A stretch of 64,000 nt of DNA, from positions 17,360,001-17,424,000 of the forward strand of contig JAUJPP010000012.1 of assembly GCA_030562195.1 (NCBI GenBank). The letters are read 5' to 3'. Positions 34,676-46,199 of the stretch are shown in pieces; the first letter of the stretch is position 1; each line of letters opens with the position of its first letter. Position numbers and translations under genes: made by a program. A model generated the notes under the pieces. It made no database searches, had not been told where the DNA came from, and saw only the letters and a list, made by a program, of their open reading frames with translations. This DNA is from Nipponacmea schrenckii (lineage: Eukaryota; Mollusca; Gastropoda; Lottiidae).

Positions 34676-36718
34676 CTTGAGGTAGATGGAATTCGGAAAG
34701 AGTTTTACTTTTGGGATATAATTCAAGATGATCTATTTGACACAATTAACAACATTTACTTTTCGAAAACCTTAACTCCAACAATGAATACTTCTATTCT
34801 TACAATAAATTACAAAAACAAAGCCTCAAAAACTACCGTCCCATATCTCTGCTGTTATAGCAAACCGACTGAAACCAGTGCTAAACTCTATTCTATTTGA
34901 TACCCAATCGGGGGTAGGAAAGGATAAGAGTATCCTGTACAATCTGATCTCGATTGATAAATTTCTCAAATATGTCAATTAGAAAAAACTGAAGGTAGCC
35001 CTTCTGGCCTATGACCAGGAAAAAGCTTTTGATACGCTCAACAGGGGCTACAGATCCCTCACCTTTAGAGAAAAAACTTACATCATAAGCACTTCTATTC
35101 TGTCTGAGGTCTGGTACGTGGGCAGAATAATTAAACCTAGTAGACACATGTTGTAAGAGATTGAGGCCCTATTGTACAGATTCCTATAGGTCGGGAAACA
35201 GGAAAAGTCGCTCGAGAAACCATGAGGTTGCCCTTTGCGAAATCACACACAAGCTCCAAGCTATGGACCTTCAACAAGTAGTTTGGGCCATGGGCGGGGG
35301 CAGGCACCCCTGGATATCAAATTTTTTACTGGCTAGGGACCATCCCGAGGGCATTAAACACTAACAGGGGATATCTCGTCACTACCATCACAGTTCCACC
35401 TCACTATCGGGAATCGCATTACAACTTTAGAAAACTATACCTTAATTGGGAGAAATTAAAAGCGTAAAAGATATCTACTCTTAAATTTTGTCTATTAAAC
35501 AAGTCCGGGTATTCCAGCAATACCCTCATATCAAATTTGGCAATATATTTTCGGACTTAACCACCACAAAACTCACAAACCGTCAGAAAGACTTCATGTT
35601 CCTGAACCTTAATGATGCGCTCCCAGCTAAATGCTTTCTTCGATCGAGTGCTCAAAATTTTAATACCGCATGTGCCTTTTGTTATTTTACAAAGAAAAGG
35701 AAAGACTTGGTCACTGGTCTCTGGACCAGATTTTTGTGGGGGGTAGACAGGAGCCTGTTCCCGCACACGTACCACTATTTTAATATGATTTGGACCAACC
35801 GCACAGTTCCACCACCTGTCAATACCCTTATTGACAGGTTACTCTATACCTTTTTGGAGATTTCTCCAATTAATTAGACGTCGTCTCCGCCCCGGGTACA
35901 GGTAATGGGATTATAGGGTAAGCCTACATCCCCTATCCTACACCTGGTGCGGTCACATCTAAATTTAATAATTCCACCTATTTGTCCATAGCTTGGGGTG
36001 TGCGCATTACCATACGTCACAGCTCCTTCCATACGTTCTCATATAGTTTGCTGAGTCTGTTAATCGTAGGGTGGGGGTGAGTGAACACCTGTCGGTGTCT
36101 ATATTTTTAGGGACCCACACCTTCCACCTCTTTTGGCAAACTAGAGATACACCAATACTGCCAGTCAGTCAGCCGGTGGAGATGTGTATGATAGCCTGCC
36201 AGCAAAGCTCGCGCAACCCCATCATCCCATGTCAGTTTCTCAGTAACACTCTCTAAAACCTCGTAGGGTGGGATGAGTGTACACCTGTCGGTCTCCACAC
36301 CTTCCACCTCTTGTGGGTCATTGGACCTGGCAATCTACGGAGAAGCCACTCTCAAACCTCAGTCCGTAAGTCGGCCTCCTTGTCTCCAGTCTGAGGACAT
36401 CATTCTGCATCGCGGAAAAATATATATTATGAACGATCAATGTAAATATTGTACATATACATATATAAAACTGAAAGAGTGAAAAGAAATATAATGAACA
36501 TTATAAAAACTCTAGAGACATTTTAAATCTATCCATCTTAAATTAAACAAACTAACATAATACGGTCTTACCATTCACAAGTTAAGACGCACCATCTTTT
36601 AACACAACCCATTCTTAACATTGTAAATAGGGAACCGTAGAGAGCAGCAGTGGACCATCTGTTAATATATAACCACTGTATTTCTTTAAGTGTGCTTTAA
36701 AAAAAAAAAAAAAAAAAG
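34676..36718 (+). pseudogene. L1/Tx1-like LINE ORF2 3' part with poly(A)
   Basis: It opens within RT (EVDGIRKEFYFWDIIQDDLF), then NYRPISLL-like text and VALLAYDQEKAFDTLN. It jumps by deletion to the C-terminal region (STSILSEVWYVGRIIKP, and 35488-35877 with DALPAKCFLRSS and NTACAFC). The 3' untranslated part ends in an A run at 36699-36718. A ~195-bp-spaced duplication containing ACACCTGTCGGT lies at 36071-36310. This is the host LINE of the Polinton insertion. Confidence 0.7.
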
Positions 36719-37560
36719 GTCCTCGAGGTGATGAATCAACGACATCGACCTCCAAGAGAATGATGGGTGTCTCCAACCGTTGGAGACCAGTTTTGTTCTT
36801 CCTTCTGATGACATCTACCCACGTTTGCTGATCTTCTCAACTCTTGACAACCTTAGACATCTTCCTGCTGCTACAACAATCTTCTGCGACGGCACATTCT
36901 ACTCATGTCGAGTACGGTTTTGAGGTTAACGTTTTTTTTGGGAAAAGTCGGTGTCTTTCGTTTCTTAAGTTTTGGATGCGTTCACGTACTAGTGATTGGA
37001 CGGGGCTTCTCAATTGTAACCCTTTTGGAATAATATGGTTATCTCGGCTTTTCAAAAGGAATGTGATGTTGTTTACCTTCCAGCCTTCCAACAAACAAAC
37101 CAACCTTGTAAATATTCACCATGTAAATATCAACGTGGTAAATATATACTATACAATATCTTGTTAATCCATTTTGGGGAAAAGGCTATTTGACATATCT
37201 ATTAATAGAACAGAACGAGGGCAATTAACATGCTGCATATCAAAGAACGAAGAAAAAATTAAAAAGACTTATTCCCGTTTTATGTAACACTCTACTGGTG
37301 CAATATCGTACCCAAGTCCACAGTGGACATGGGTGCGATATTGAATGCACTACCACTTCTTCCAAAATGGCGTCACTTTAATAGAGACGTTAACGTTGGT
37401 GCTGTTTTCAAAGGTATTTATCAGGTATGTGTCTTTTTTTATCTCTTTGAATTTATAACAAGTGGTTGCCTAGCAAGATACGCCCACTTTCAAATATATT
37501 TTCTGTTTTAACACAGGATAAACTCTAAGATTATTTAGGTCTAATCCAAGTTCTCGTCTA
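36719..37560. repeat. Non-coding, with one half of a dispersed direct repeat
   Basis: No gene seen. The ~130 bp at 37023-37150 (AATATGGTTATCTCG...CAACAAACAAACCAACCTTG) recurs in the same orientation at 40914-41040, so the pair brackets about 3.8 kb containing a SINE, a Penelope fragment and a transposase-like gene. Confidence 0.6.
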
Positions 37561-38130
37561 TATAAATGTTCACACCAAATTTCATTAAAGTCAGATGAAA
37601 ACTGTATTGTCTTTCGCAATCACAAGCCGCGCTTTGACTAAGTCAAGTGCAATAACTCAAAAACAGTATATCGAAACGTCAATTTCGAGCTTGACCAAGA
37701 TGACATCAACTTCAATGATCACACCAAATTTAATTCAAATCAGATGTAAACTGTTGTTTCTATCGTGTTCACAAGTCTATTTCGACGCAATTTGAATTAG
37801 TGGTGACTTGGGGTGGTGAATGGCTCAGTGGTTAGCGAGTTGGACTGTCGTCTGCTAGGCGACTAGGTGCCGTGGGTTCGAATCCCGATCGGTGCGAGGA
37901 AATGAAAATTAAGTGTGATTCCTAGGCCCGTGCTTTCCTGGAACTACTAGATAGTAGTCCCCCCCCTACCAAATTCCATTCAAATCAAATGGAAATTGTG
38001 ATCACCATCGCGTTCACGAGCTAATTTTAACTCAAAAACCATTCATCGAAAAATCGCCAGTTTCGAACTTGTCCAAGATCTCATCAATATAAATGATCAC
38101 AGCAAGTTTCATCCAAATCTGATGAAAACT
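37560..38130. repeat. Degenerate tandem repeat (CACACCAAATTTCATTCAAATC type)
   Basis: Blocks of the form ACACCAAATTT-ATTCAAATCAGATG-AAACTG recur near 37573, 37722, 37970 and 38098, interrupted by a SINE. Related text is at 45546-45835. Confidence 0.6.
37811..37965 (+). mobile_element. tRNA-derived SINE
   Basis: A tRNA-like head has an A box (TGGCTCAGTGGTTAG, 37821-37835) and a B box (GGTTCGAATCC, 37875-37885), the two internal RNA polymerase III promoter elements, followed by a non-tRNA body. The acceptor stem does not close, so it is not a functional tRNA gene. Confidence 0.75.
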
Positions 38131-38144
38131 GTAGTCAACATCGA

Positions 38145-38475
38145 GCCTACCTTAAGGACACAACTGACTTTGTCAATAAAATTTTAAAAAGTCCCTTCAA
38201 ATGCTATTTAATTTCTATTGACGTAACTTCTATGTACACCAATATCGACAACACTACTGTCTAATGGCAGTTCGCAAAGTTTGATAGAAACCCAGATCCA
38301 GACAGACCCGACGATGCAATTCTACAGCTTTTAGAGATTTGTCTTAGTCGCAATGATTTCACATTTAATGGTAAAACATATCTACAAACCTCAGGTACAG
38401 CCATGAGCAAACGATTCGCCCCAACATTTCCTCCGCCTCCGCCAACACTGATCCTTTTGGAACAGGTCAACTAAC
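38145..38475 (+). pseudogene. Penelope-like reverse transcriptase fragment
   Basis: It encodes CYLISIDVTSMYTNI (RT motif A), then LEICLSRNDFTFNGKTYLQT and SGTAMSKRFAPT, the highly characteristic Penelope-like GTAMG-FAP block with a substitution. A stop lies after motif A. The catalytic YxDD region and everything downstream are missing. Confidence 0.8.
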
Positions 38476-38479
38476 TTCA

Positions 38480-40400
38480 ATATAAATACCAATACTCTTT
38501 TTGAAGGTTTTGAGGCTGTGGATATCAATATTCCCTCAACTTCGACTACTTACCAAATGGTGCCTCTGCAACTAATGAAACTGTGAGAAAAAAGAGAAAC
38601 CCTGGTCAATGGAAAAAGAATATACAAAAATCAAAAGTAGTACACGGGGAAGCTTATATAACAAAAACAGGAAAGCTTTTACGTCCTAGAACGACTGGTA
38701 AAGACTGTGACTGTAAACAGAATTGTTTTCAGAAGTTTGACGAGGCAAAGCAAGCCACAATAATTCAGTCCTTCAATCAGATAATGATTGATAACAGAGC
38801 TTTACAAGATGCTTACCTGCTTGGATGTATTACTCGGAGTTTACCAGCCTGCCAGAAAAATGCCAAGAACGGATGAGAGGCATGAAAAGAAAGACCTTCA
38901 CGTACACTTACCTTATTTCAATTGATGGAAAGGATGTTCCAGTTTGTCCAGCAGCCTTTAAGTCCTTACATGGGATTGGCAAAGCCGGGCTGAAAAGAGT
39001 CAGGACCTCCACAGACCTAGTATCTATTGACGAAAGAGGCCAAATACCAGATGATATCAAGGAGAAAATCCGAGAACATATTAGATCTTTCCCAAAAAGG
39101 GAATCTCACCACTCCCGTAAAGATAATTCAAAGAAATGTTACTTGTCAGAAATCTTAATGACAAGAGGTTGTGGCTCTTGTACCTAGAGCATAATGAACC
39201 AGAACAAAGAATACTCTATAGAACCAACAAGAAAGCTACGAAGCCTGTGGTGAAATACAAATTTTACCTAAATCTGTTTCAACAAGATTTTAAACTGGGA
39301 TTTGGGCAACCGTGATCTGATACTTGCCCTATATGTGACAAACTCAGCAATGAAATTAAAGCTGCAGATATAGAAAAGAAGAAAGCAATTGACTCTAAGA
39401 GGGAGATTCATCAGCTGCGAGCTGAGACAGCGTATCAAAAATTGCAAAAGTATACGAAACAGTCAAAAGAGAATGCAAATATTGAAATGTTCACAATTGA
39501 CTTTGAACAAACCTTGCCTTGCCCTAGTATCACAGCTGGTGATATGTTCTATTCAAGGATGCTTGGGACTTATAATTTTGGCATCCATGACTCTAAAACC
39601 AATGACGGGATCATGCACATCTGGTCAGAAGCTGAAGCAGGCAGGGGTTCATCTGAGGTCGCTAGCTGTTTACGCAGAACAATTCTCCAAAAACATGAAA
39701 AGTATGGAGGTGAACACCTGATCCTTTTTTCAGACGGCTGCCCTGGTCAGAATAAAAATTAGGCTATTGTTAGCCTTTTGCTCCCTCTAGTAACAGATGT
39801 GCATTACAAGTCTATCAAACATTTCTTCCTTTTTCGAGGACACACGTTTCTTCCAAATGATCGGGATTTTTCCCACATCGAAAAATGAAAACGTGTCAAG
39901 CAAGTTTTTCAGCCAGGTTAATGGCAACAAATTATAAAGGAGAGTCGTCTGTCACAGCCAATTGAGGTGCAATATTTGACACATGCTGATATCTTTGATT
40001 ACAAAAACTTTTCAGATGCGAGAATAAAATCTAGCGTTTAAGTGTGTTGATGGAAATCCTTTTAAGTTAAAGGAGGTCAAGTGGCTTCGTATGGCATTAG
40101 TAGTGAAATGAATGCAACACACGGGTTAGAAATAGAACACATTCACACCAACGAGGTGTGGTGTAGATACACACACAGCCACTTTGAAACCTGGAAAAAA
40201 AGTAAAATTCCTCAAGAGAAATAGTAATATATGTGGTGAAGTTGTTCCGAGAAAATATGACTGTCCTGTTGGCATTAAGGTGGCTAAAAAAAAATGACCT
40301 AAACAATCTATGCAGAAAAAGTCTCATCGCCCCTTCCCACCTGTTCGCAATGCAAGTTTGCTGACGATGATGATGGCGATGATTAAAGTTTATTTCAATT
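38480..40400 (+). pseudogene. Unclassified transposase-like multicopy gene
   Basis: Frames over about 600 codons. The N-terminal zinc-binding text includes GKDCDCKQNCFQKFDEAKQA, then AYLLGCI and PVCPAAFKSLHGIGKAGLKR. The middle has CPICDKL, FTIDFEQTLPCPSITAGDMF and GTYNFGIHD. Then come AEAGRGSSEVASCLRR, LILFSDGCPGQNKN, a stop, and RGHTFLPNDRDFSHIEK. The D in FTIDFEQ, the D in FSDGCPGQN and the E of HIEK have the spacing of an RNase H-fold DDE transposase core. I know this as a multicopy, uncharacterised protein family of invertebrates; transposase function is inference. Four or so breaks; no terminal repeats found. Confidence 0.6.
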
Positions 40401-40913
40401 AGCATTGTTCTATTCATTTACCTTTTAATTAAAATTGGGTACCATATTCAGATTTTTGTTTTTTAGGTACTTTCTAGTCCAAAATAGCATGGACAGGGGT
40501 ACAGTATTGTACTTTCCCCCACTGTGGTTTAACAAAACATTAATATTATCATTTAGTGTTAAACAGACGCTGGTATATAAAAAAAGTCGTTCTGTACACT
40601 ACTACAAACTAATGAGAATGAGTTTACATAAAAGGTGTATATTTAATGCAGTAACTTTTGAAACTATATAGGAATGATGAAAGTGCAATATCAGTCCATG
40701 TTTGCATTTGGGTCTGTTATTGAACGTCCTGAAGGGGTGATTTTGAAAAAAGTTTTAAAAATCACATTTAAAGCATAGTAAAGCCTAGACCAACTCATAA
40801 GTTCTTCCTTGAGATGTTAGGATCACGTCTGTTGCAAGTAGCTTGCAAGAAAATTCATGATAATGAAAATAACAATTTTTCTCAAAACTAATCAAATGTG
40901 ACTTAGGCACAGT

Positions 40914-41150
40914 ATTGGAATAATATGGTTATCTCGTCATTTCAAAAGGAATTTGTTGTTGTTTACCTTCCAGCCTTCCAACAAACAAACCAACCTTGTA
41001 AATATTCACCATGTAAATATCAACGATGTAAATATTTGTAAATGCTATACTATATAATATCCTGTAAATATTGTAAATAATATTGTATAAAAGAAAAGCA
41101 CAATGATGATAAAAGAATATACACTCCAATTGGACGATCCCTATATTATC
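40914..41150. repeat. Second half of the dispersed direct repeat, then AT-rich repeat
   Basis: Matches 37023-37150 and continues in GTAAATAT-rich short repeats. Nothing coding. Confidence 0.6.
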
Positions 41151-41170
41151 TCTCTTTTCCTAACTCACTC

Positions 41171-41343
41171 TGGGAGCCGTGATGGCTCAGTGGGTTAAAC
41201 GCTTGCTCGTTAACAAGAAGGTCCCGGGTTCAATCCCGGCGAGTGTCGATCTTGGGGTCACTAATGCCCTTTTGATCCTCTGGCTATTCATAACGAGTCC
41301 ATGCTCCAGAGATTGTATAAATGCCAATTAAAAACTATTTTAT
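41171..41343 (+). mobile_element. tRNA-derived SINE, second family
   Basis: A box TGGCTCAGTGGGTTAA (41183-41198) and B box GGTTCAATCC (41227-41236) lie in a tRNA-like head, followed by an unrelated body ending in an AT-rich tail. It differs from the SINE at 37811 in both head and body. Confidence 0.75.
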
Positions 41344-41699
41344 TTTCTAAAACCATTTACGTATTTCTGTGATTCAACTAGAACCGCATAAACCAAAACT
41401 GGACACTTTTGCAGAAATTTCGAAATTCTATACTTTATAAAAGCTGTTCTTCTTGCCCCGTGCTTGGGGCAAATTGCCTTTTGGTGTGGGGTAAAATGCC
41501 TATACTGGGCGTTTCACCCCAAACATATGGTAATCAAACACATTTCTATTTTTCTATTTTAATTTCTTTAAAAGATTAGAAAACAATCAACACTGAACAA
41601 TTGTTTTAAACAAAATCATGTCTTTCAGAATAATATAGGCGTATTTGTCATGGAATTTTGAAACGTGAGTGACATTAAAAAGATAACGAGTCAATCACA

Positions 41700-43680
41700 T
41701 TCGACATCAGATTCACAGTTTGGACAAATAAATTGACGAGTGCCAGGTGTACACTCCTCGAGAGCCCATTTTCTGCAATTCTGACACTGTACCTAAACAT
41801 CTTCTGGTCTCGTGGTGCTATAAGGTTCACAGCATATTAAACATGGCCATTCTTCATCATCAGATTCGACATTAAAAGACTTTTCGTTTCTCTTCTTTTT
41901 TTTTCTGTTTGTTAGGTTTTGCTGTTGTTTTCTTACCTGTCTCTTTTGTTTGTTTTAAAAGTTTCTGCTGGTTTTGCTTTTGTATTAGAGCCTTCTTATA
42001 TGGAGAAGAAGTCAGAAGGGCTGATGATTCTACTTTTCTGATTCTAGGTCTTTTTTTTTTACATTTTTGAAAAGGTGAATGTGTTCTTATGAAATTTCTG
42101 ATTTTTTCAGTTGATGAACCTACAGCAGGCTGATCCTTATGGACTTGAGCGGAAACATCACATACGCAATTATAATGTCCGACATCCTCCCCCAATGATT
42201 GGAACTGCACAAAAAGTGGCTGTTGTTCTAAGAGATACTCCCCATATTTGGAAATGATGCTATTCTGTCCATTTACAATGGAAATTGATCGCTGCAAAAA
42301 TCTGCTAGTTGCTATTATTTCTAACTCTCCAGGCATGGTGGTTGGGTTAGACATGGCAGCTATTCTATCAGCTAGGGTGTTGAACCTAATACCTGGTGGA
42401 AGATCTGCATTCACATGTTCCACATCAAATGTTTTGAATTCTTCGATATAATTTTTGAGATATGTTGTTACATTTGATCGCAGTTCATCTGCCATCTTCA
42501 TTTCAAGTTCGGCAAAATCTGGATTCGTAGGTCCATGTTTGGTCCTGTTGCGATTTGCAGATCAACATCTAACCCAGTGGCAATGCTTCGAAAGAAGCAA
42601 CGTCCATCACTAAAGGCTTGTATTATAGATGTGGGTAGGGACAAACCGTCAATGGATGAAGATGTAGTTAATGAAGCTCATAGCTTCTCTGTAGAGTCAG
42701 AAGTATTGAATGTATTTGGGTTAGTGGATACATAAGTAATAGAGGCAGGTTCGGTTGGCGTAGTTGAAGGATCAGATTCGGTTGCCACTGAAGTTGTTCC
42801 AGTGGATTCGGTCCTGATAACATCAGACCCAGCAGACTTGGTTGGGACAATTCATTGCTTATAAGTGGAAGTCCAGTGGACGTGGTCTTAGAGTTTGCAT
42901 ACTTTTGTGTTGATGCTAATGTATCTGAGGCTGATCCATTTAAATGGGGTGATTATAAGACTGTATTCAATCCAGGTGAACTCATCGTAGATGGAAGCTC
43001 CTCTTCAGTCACTTCTGCACCAATAAAGTCTTTCTCACAAAAGACGCTTGCGTCATAAGGCCACAATCCACACGATTTAAAACCATTTACAGCTTTTTCA
43101 GGAGTTGCTGACCGAAGAAAAGCTTTGCCCGAAATTTCAGCGATTTCATATATCGTGATCCGCTTTCCAGGATTTGCAACCATCCAGCCATCGGAGCAGG
43201 CATTGAAGGCACTCTTCAAAGATCTAAAGTAGGACCTATCCAGTGGCTGCATCTTATGTGTGCTATGTGGTGGAAACGTTAGCATTTCTTTTGCCATGTT
43301 CTCTGCAGAACTCAACAGCAGCCAATGTTTTGTGACTAAGGTGTCCATCTAGGAGGATTATTTTCTTAGACTCTTTAGACACATTTGTAAAAGTTACAAA
43401 ATGTTCAAGCCATTTTAAAAACAGCTCTGAGTCGCTCCAGCCAGATTGATTGGCAAATCAAGCATAAGAGTGTCTAACACACGCTCTCTTAGAAAAATAT
43501 ACATAGAGGGCAAATAACCACCAGTTGCATTAAATGCACATATAAATGTGACCAGCTCACCCCTTTCTGCGCTTGTCACTTTTCCAACCTGCCTTGTCCC
43601 TTTCAGTGCCATTACTTTAAAAGGCTTTTGAACCGTGGTAATTCCAGTTTTGTCCATATTCCAAATCTTGTTGATTTTAA
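41700..43680 (-). pseudogene. Pogo-type transposase fused to OTU protease domain and zinc finger
   Basis: On - from the gap edge: IWNMDKTGITTVQKP (first catalytic D of a pogo/jerky DDE core), QVGKVTSAERGELVT, IILLDGHLSH, FPPHSTHKMQPLDRSYFRSL and AEISGKAFLRSATPEKAVNG, FKSCGLWPYD. A Ser/Thr-rich linker follows. An OTU-like domain comes next, with the catalytic-cysteine block SDGRCFFRSIATG near 42600 and the histidine block GEDVGHYNC near 42180. A Lys-rich tail leads to PCLICCEPYS...VQCQNCRKWA...ECTPGTRQFICPNC, a PHD-like finger typical of pogo-family proteins. About five breaks. The N-terminal DNA-binding part is lost in the gap. Confidence 0.8.
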
Positions 43681-43733
43681 TAGTTCAAAGAACTGATTTA
43701 CTTTGGTCTGTTAAACCCTACACACGGGACATA

Positions 43734-44233
43734 NNNNNNNNNNNNNNNNNNNNNNNNNNNNNNNNNNNNNNNNNNNNNNNNNNNNNNNNNNNNNNNNNNN
43801 NNNNNNNNNNNNNNNNNNNNNNNNNNNNNNNNNNNNNNNNNNNNNNNNNNNNNNNNNNNNNNNNNNNNNNNNNNNNNNNNNNNNNNNNNNNNNNNNNNNN
43901 NNNNNNNNNNNNNNNNNNNNNNNNNNNNNNNNNNNNNNNNNNNNNNNNNNNNNNNNNNNNNNNNNNNNNNNNNNNNNNNNNNNNNNNNNNNNNNNNNNNN
44001 NNNNNNNNNNNNNNNNNNNNNNNNNNNNNNNNNNNNNNNNNNNNNNNNNNNNNNNNNNNNNNNNNNNNNNNNNNNNNNNNNNNNNNNNNNNNNNNNNNNN
44101 NNNNNNNNNNNNNNNNNNNNNNNNNNNNNNNNNNNNNNNNNNNNNNNNNNNNNNNNNNNNNNNNNNNNNNNNNNNNNNNNNNNNNNNNNNNNNNNNNNNN
44201 NNNNNNNNNNNNNNNNNNNNNNNNNNNNNNNNN
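43734..44233. other. Scaffold gap, 500 N
   Basis: Exactly 500 N between the pogo-type gene and a Polinton fragment. Confidence 1.
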
Positions 44234-44464
44234 AAATATTTGCTGTATGTCTTCTTTTTGTAAATATTCTAAGGCTTTCAGAAATTGATAATATAATAGA
44301 TCTGGAGTTGATGTATAAATGTAAAGGGAATTAAATCTAATAATTTGGGTGTTGTTAACATCTTAAATAAGAGGTGAGTTTTTTCCTGATCCTGATTGAC
44401 CAACAATACACATTAACATTGGATTTTGTGGAAACCTATCTGAATGTTTAAATTTGGCAGCCAT
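44234..44464 (-). pseudogene. Polinton packaging ATPase, N-terminal fragment, copy 2
   Basis: Starts at ATG 44464 on - with FPQNPMLMCIVGQSGSGK (Walker A) and reaches FLKALEYLQKEDIQQIF before the gap. One frameshift directly after the P-loop. Same gene order as 25626. Confidence 0.8.
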
Positions 44465-44469
44465 TTTTT

Positions 44470-45019
44470 TTAATGAGGATTTAATACAATACCTTCTCCT
44501 TTATATTTTGAAAGAAATAAACCATCACCACTGCGAATGTGTTTAAGTATTAATCCCTCTCCTTCTTTTTGAATCTCAGTTTCACCCGTATCGATTTGAT
44601 CAATTAACTTAGACAAACCTTCTATTACTGTTTTCTTGGTTGCGTGATTGAATTGTTTAACGCTTGCTAAGATATCCTTGATTCCCGAACCTTTGGCTAA
44701 TTTTTCCATTTCTAAATTATGTCTACGTTTTTCTCTGTTTGCAGCGTCTTCTGCTTTTTTCCTATTTACCGCTGAAGCTATACCACTTGCACCCCCGGCA
44801 ACAGCACCTGCAGCTGCTAATCCACCGAAAATTAATGGGAGAAGAAATAGAAACCCACCTTCTTTAGCTTGCTTGTCTATTTCATTATAATTAATATTGT
44901 CCAGTACTTTATGATTATGATTGTGAAATATGTATCTTTATACCATTATAAGTAATTGTTTTCGGTTTCCCTTTTTCGATTGATTCTAATATTTTAGCGA
45001 CTAAAACTTCTGGTTTCAT
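44470..45019 (-). pseudogene. Polinton pVI-like protein, copy 2, better preserved
   Basis: Starts at 45019 (MKPEVLVAKILESI). One frameshift lies near 44920, then an uninterrupted frame runs to 44470. It contains KEGGFLFLLSLIFGGLAAAG, then an Ala/Gly-rich segment, a basic helix (NREKRRHNLEMEKLAKG), KKTVIEGLSKLIDQIDTGET and a GEGIVLNP end. The hydrophobic segment followed by Gly/Ala repeats is consistent with a membrane-active internal capsid protein. It lies five bases from the ATPase start, as in copy 1. Confidence 0.7.
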
Positions 45020-45058
45020 TTTTAAAGATAGAATTTTTATTCTATTCTATTCATCTTT

Positions 45059-45545
45059 CTATCCATTATATTTATGATATGACGAGATTCCTCTAACAAG
45101 AGACAATACCCTACCATATCTCCATGTTTTTTCAATGTATACGGATAACTGTACGCCTGTTTTAAACAAATCTTCTTTATGAGCAGAGAGATCAAAACAA
45201 AATATAGGATAATTCAAAATAAAATCGAAATAATTAAACTGTGGTACATTTCCAAATAATTCGCTCATAAGCTTATAGTTTCTATACAACTCATTAAAGT
45301 CCTTGGTGTCGGGATTTATTTTTAAGGGTTGATTTGGATAATTTTCATTGTTTAATCTTACTTGAACCCTTTTTATTTTAGGATCTCCAAAGTTGTCACC
45401 AGTTACTTTAAAAAGGTTGTTGTTGTTCGTTTGTGAATCTGGAAGATTTTTGAAACCAAGTATTAAATATCTCGCTGGTTTTGTGGTATTCGTCACTTGC
45501 CATGTGAAATTCTCCCCTGTGATTGTTATCGATCCAATCGTATTT
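45059..45545 (-). pseudogene. Polinton major capsid protein, C-terminal part, copy 2
   Basis: An open frame encodes the second jelly-roll: TKPARYLILGFKNLPDSQTN, VTGDNFGDPKIKRVQVRL, FNELYRNYKLMSELFGNVPQ and the C-terminal GRVLSLVRGISSYHKYNG. At 45545 it is cut and joined to an unrelated tandem repeat. This confirms the reading of the damaged copy at 24540-25003. Confidence 0.85.
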
Positions 45546-45860
45546 CTTCTTAAATATTATCAAGATGAATGCACATACAAAGTTTCATTCAAATCGGATA
45601 AAAATTACAGCTTCTATTGCGTACACAAGTAAGTTTTAACGTTTTTTCATTTAATCAAGTTCAATAACTCATAAACCGACATCTGGAATCGTGCCATTTT
45701 CGAACTTGTCTGAGATATTATCAAGATGAATGCACATACAAAGTTCATTCAAATCGGATAAAAACTCTGGCCTGTATCGCGTACACAAGTAATTGTTGAC
45801 GGACGGACGGACGGACCGACGGACGGACAGGGTGTAAGGTGCCTCTGGACCAGGATGGCT
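45546..45860. repeat. Tandem repeat ending in a (GGAC)n tract
   Basis: Two ~165 bp units containing ATTATCAAGATGAATGCACA and CATTCAAATCGGATAAAAA lead into GACGGACGGACGGACCGACG at ~45800-45830. An inverted tract of the same type opens the repeat array at 54448. Confidence 0.75.
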
Positions 45861-46199
45861 ACTCCCTTAGATGTATAGGTTCCATTGTTACTGAATATGT
45901 AATAGTTTGTAGATTGTCTATTTCCTGTGAGGTTAAGGTTGAAGTTTCTTGTAAGTTAAGTATTTGATAATTCTGAAATATTGTAGTTATAGTGTTATAT
46001 TTAAGGTTTAGATAATGGTATATATTTAGTGAAATAAAATTTAAAACCATAATGGTGAATGTAAAGGTGAGGGGTTCGTTAAGGGTGTATTAAGATGACT
46101 AAACTTCAATTTGTTTCGGTGAGGCTGTCCTCACCTTCGTCTCTGTTTCTTCATGTTATATGTGACTATCTGAGCTTTTTATTTCTCTTAATTTTTAAT

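Noticed and set aside
37811..41343. Possible tRNA genes at 37811 and 41171
   Set aside because: The A and B boxes are present but the acceptor stems do not pair and unrelated bodies follow. Called SINEs.
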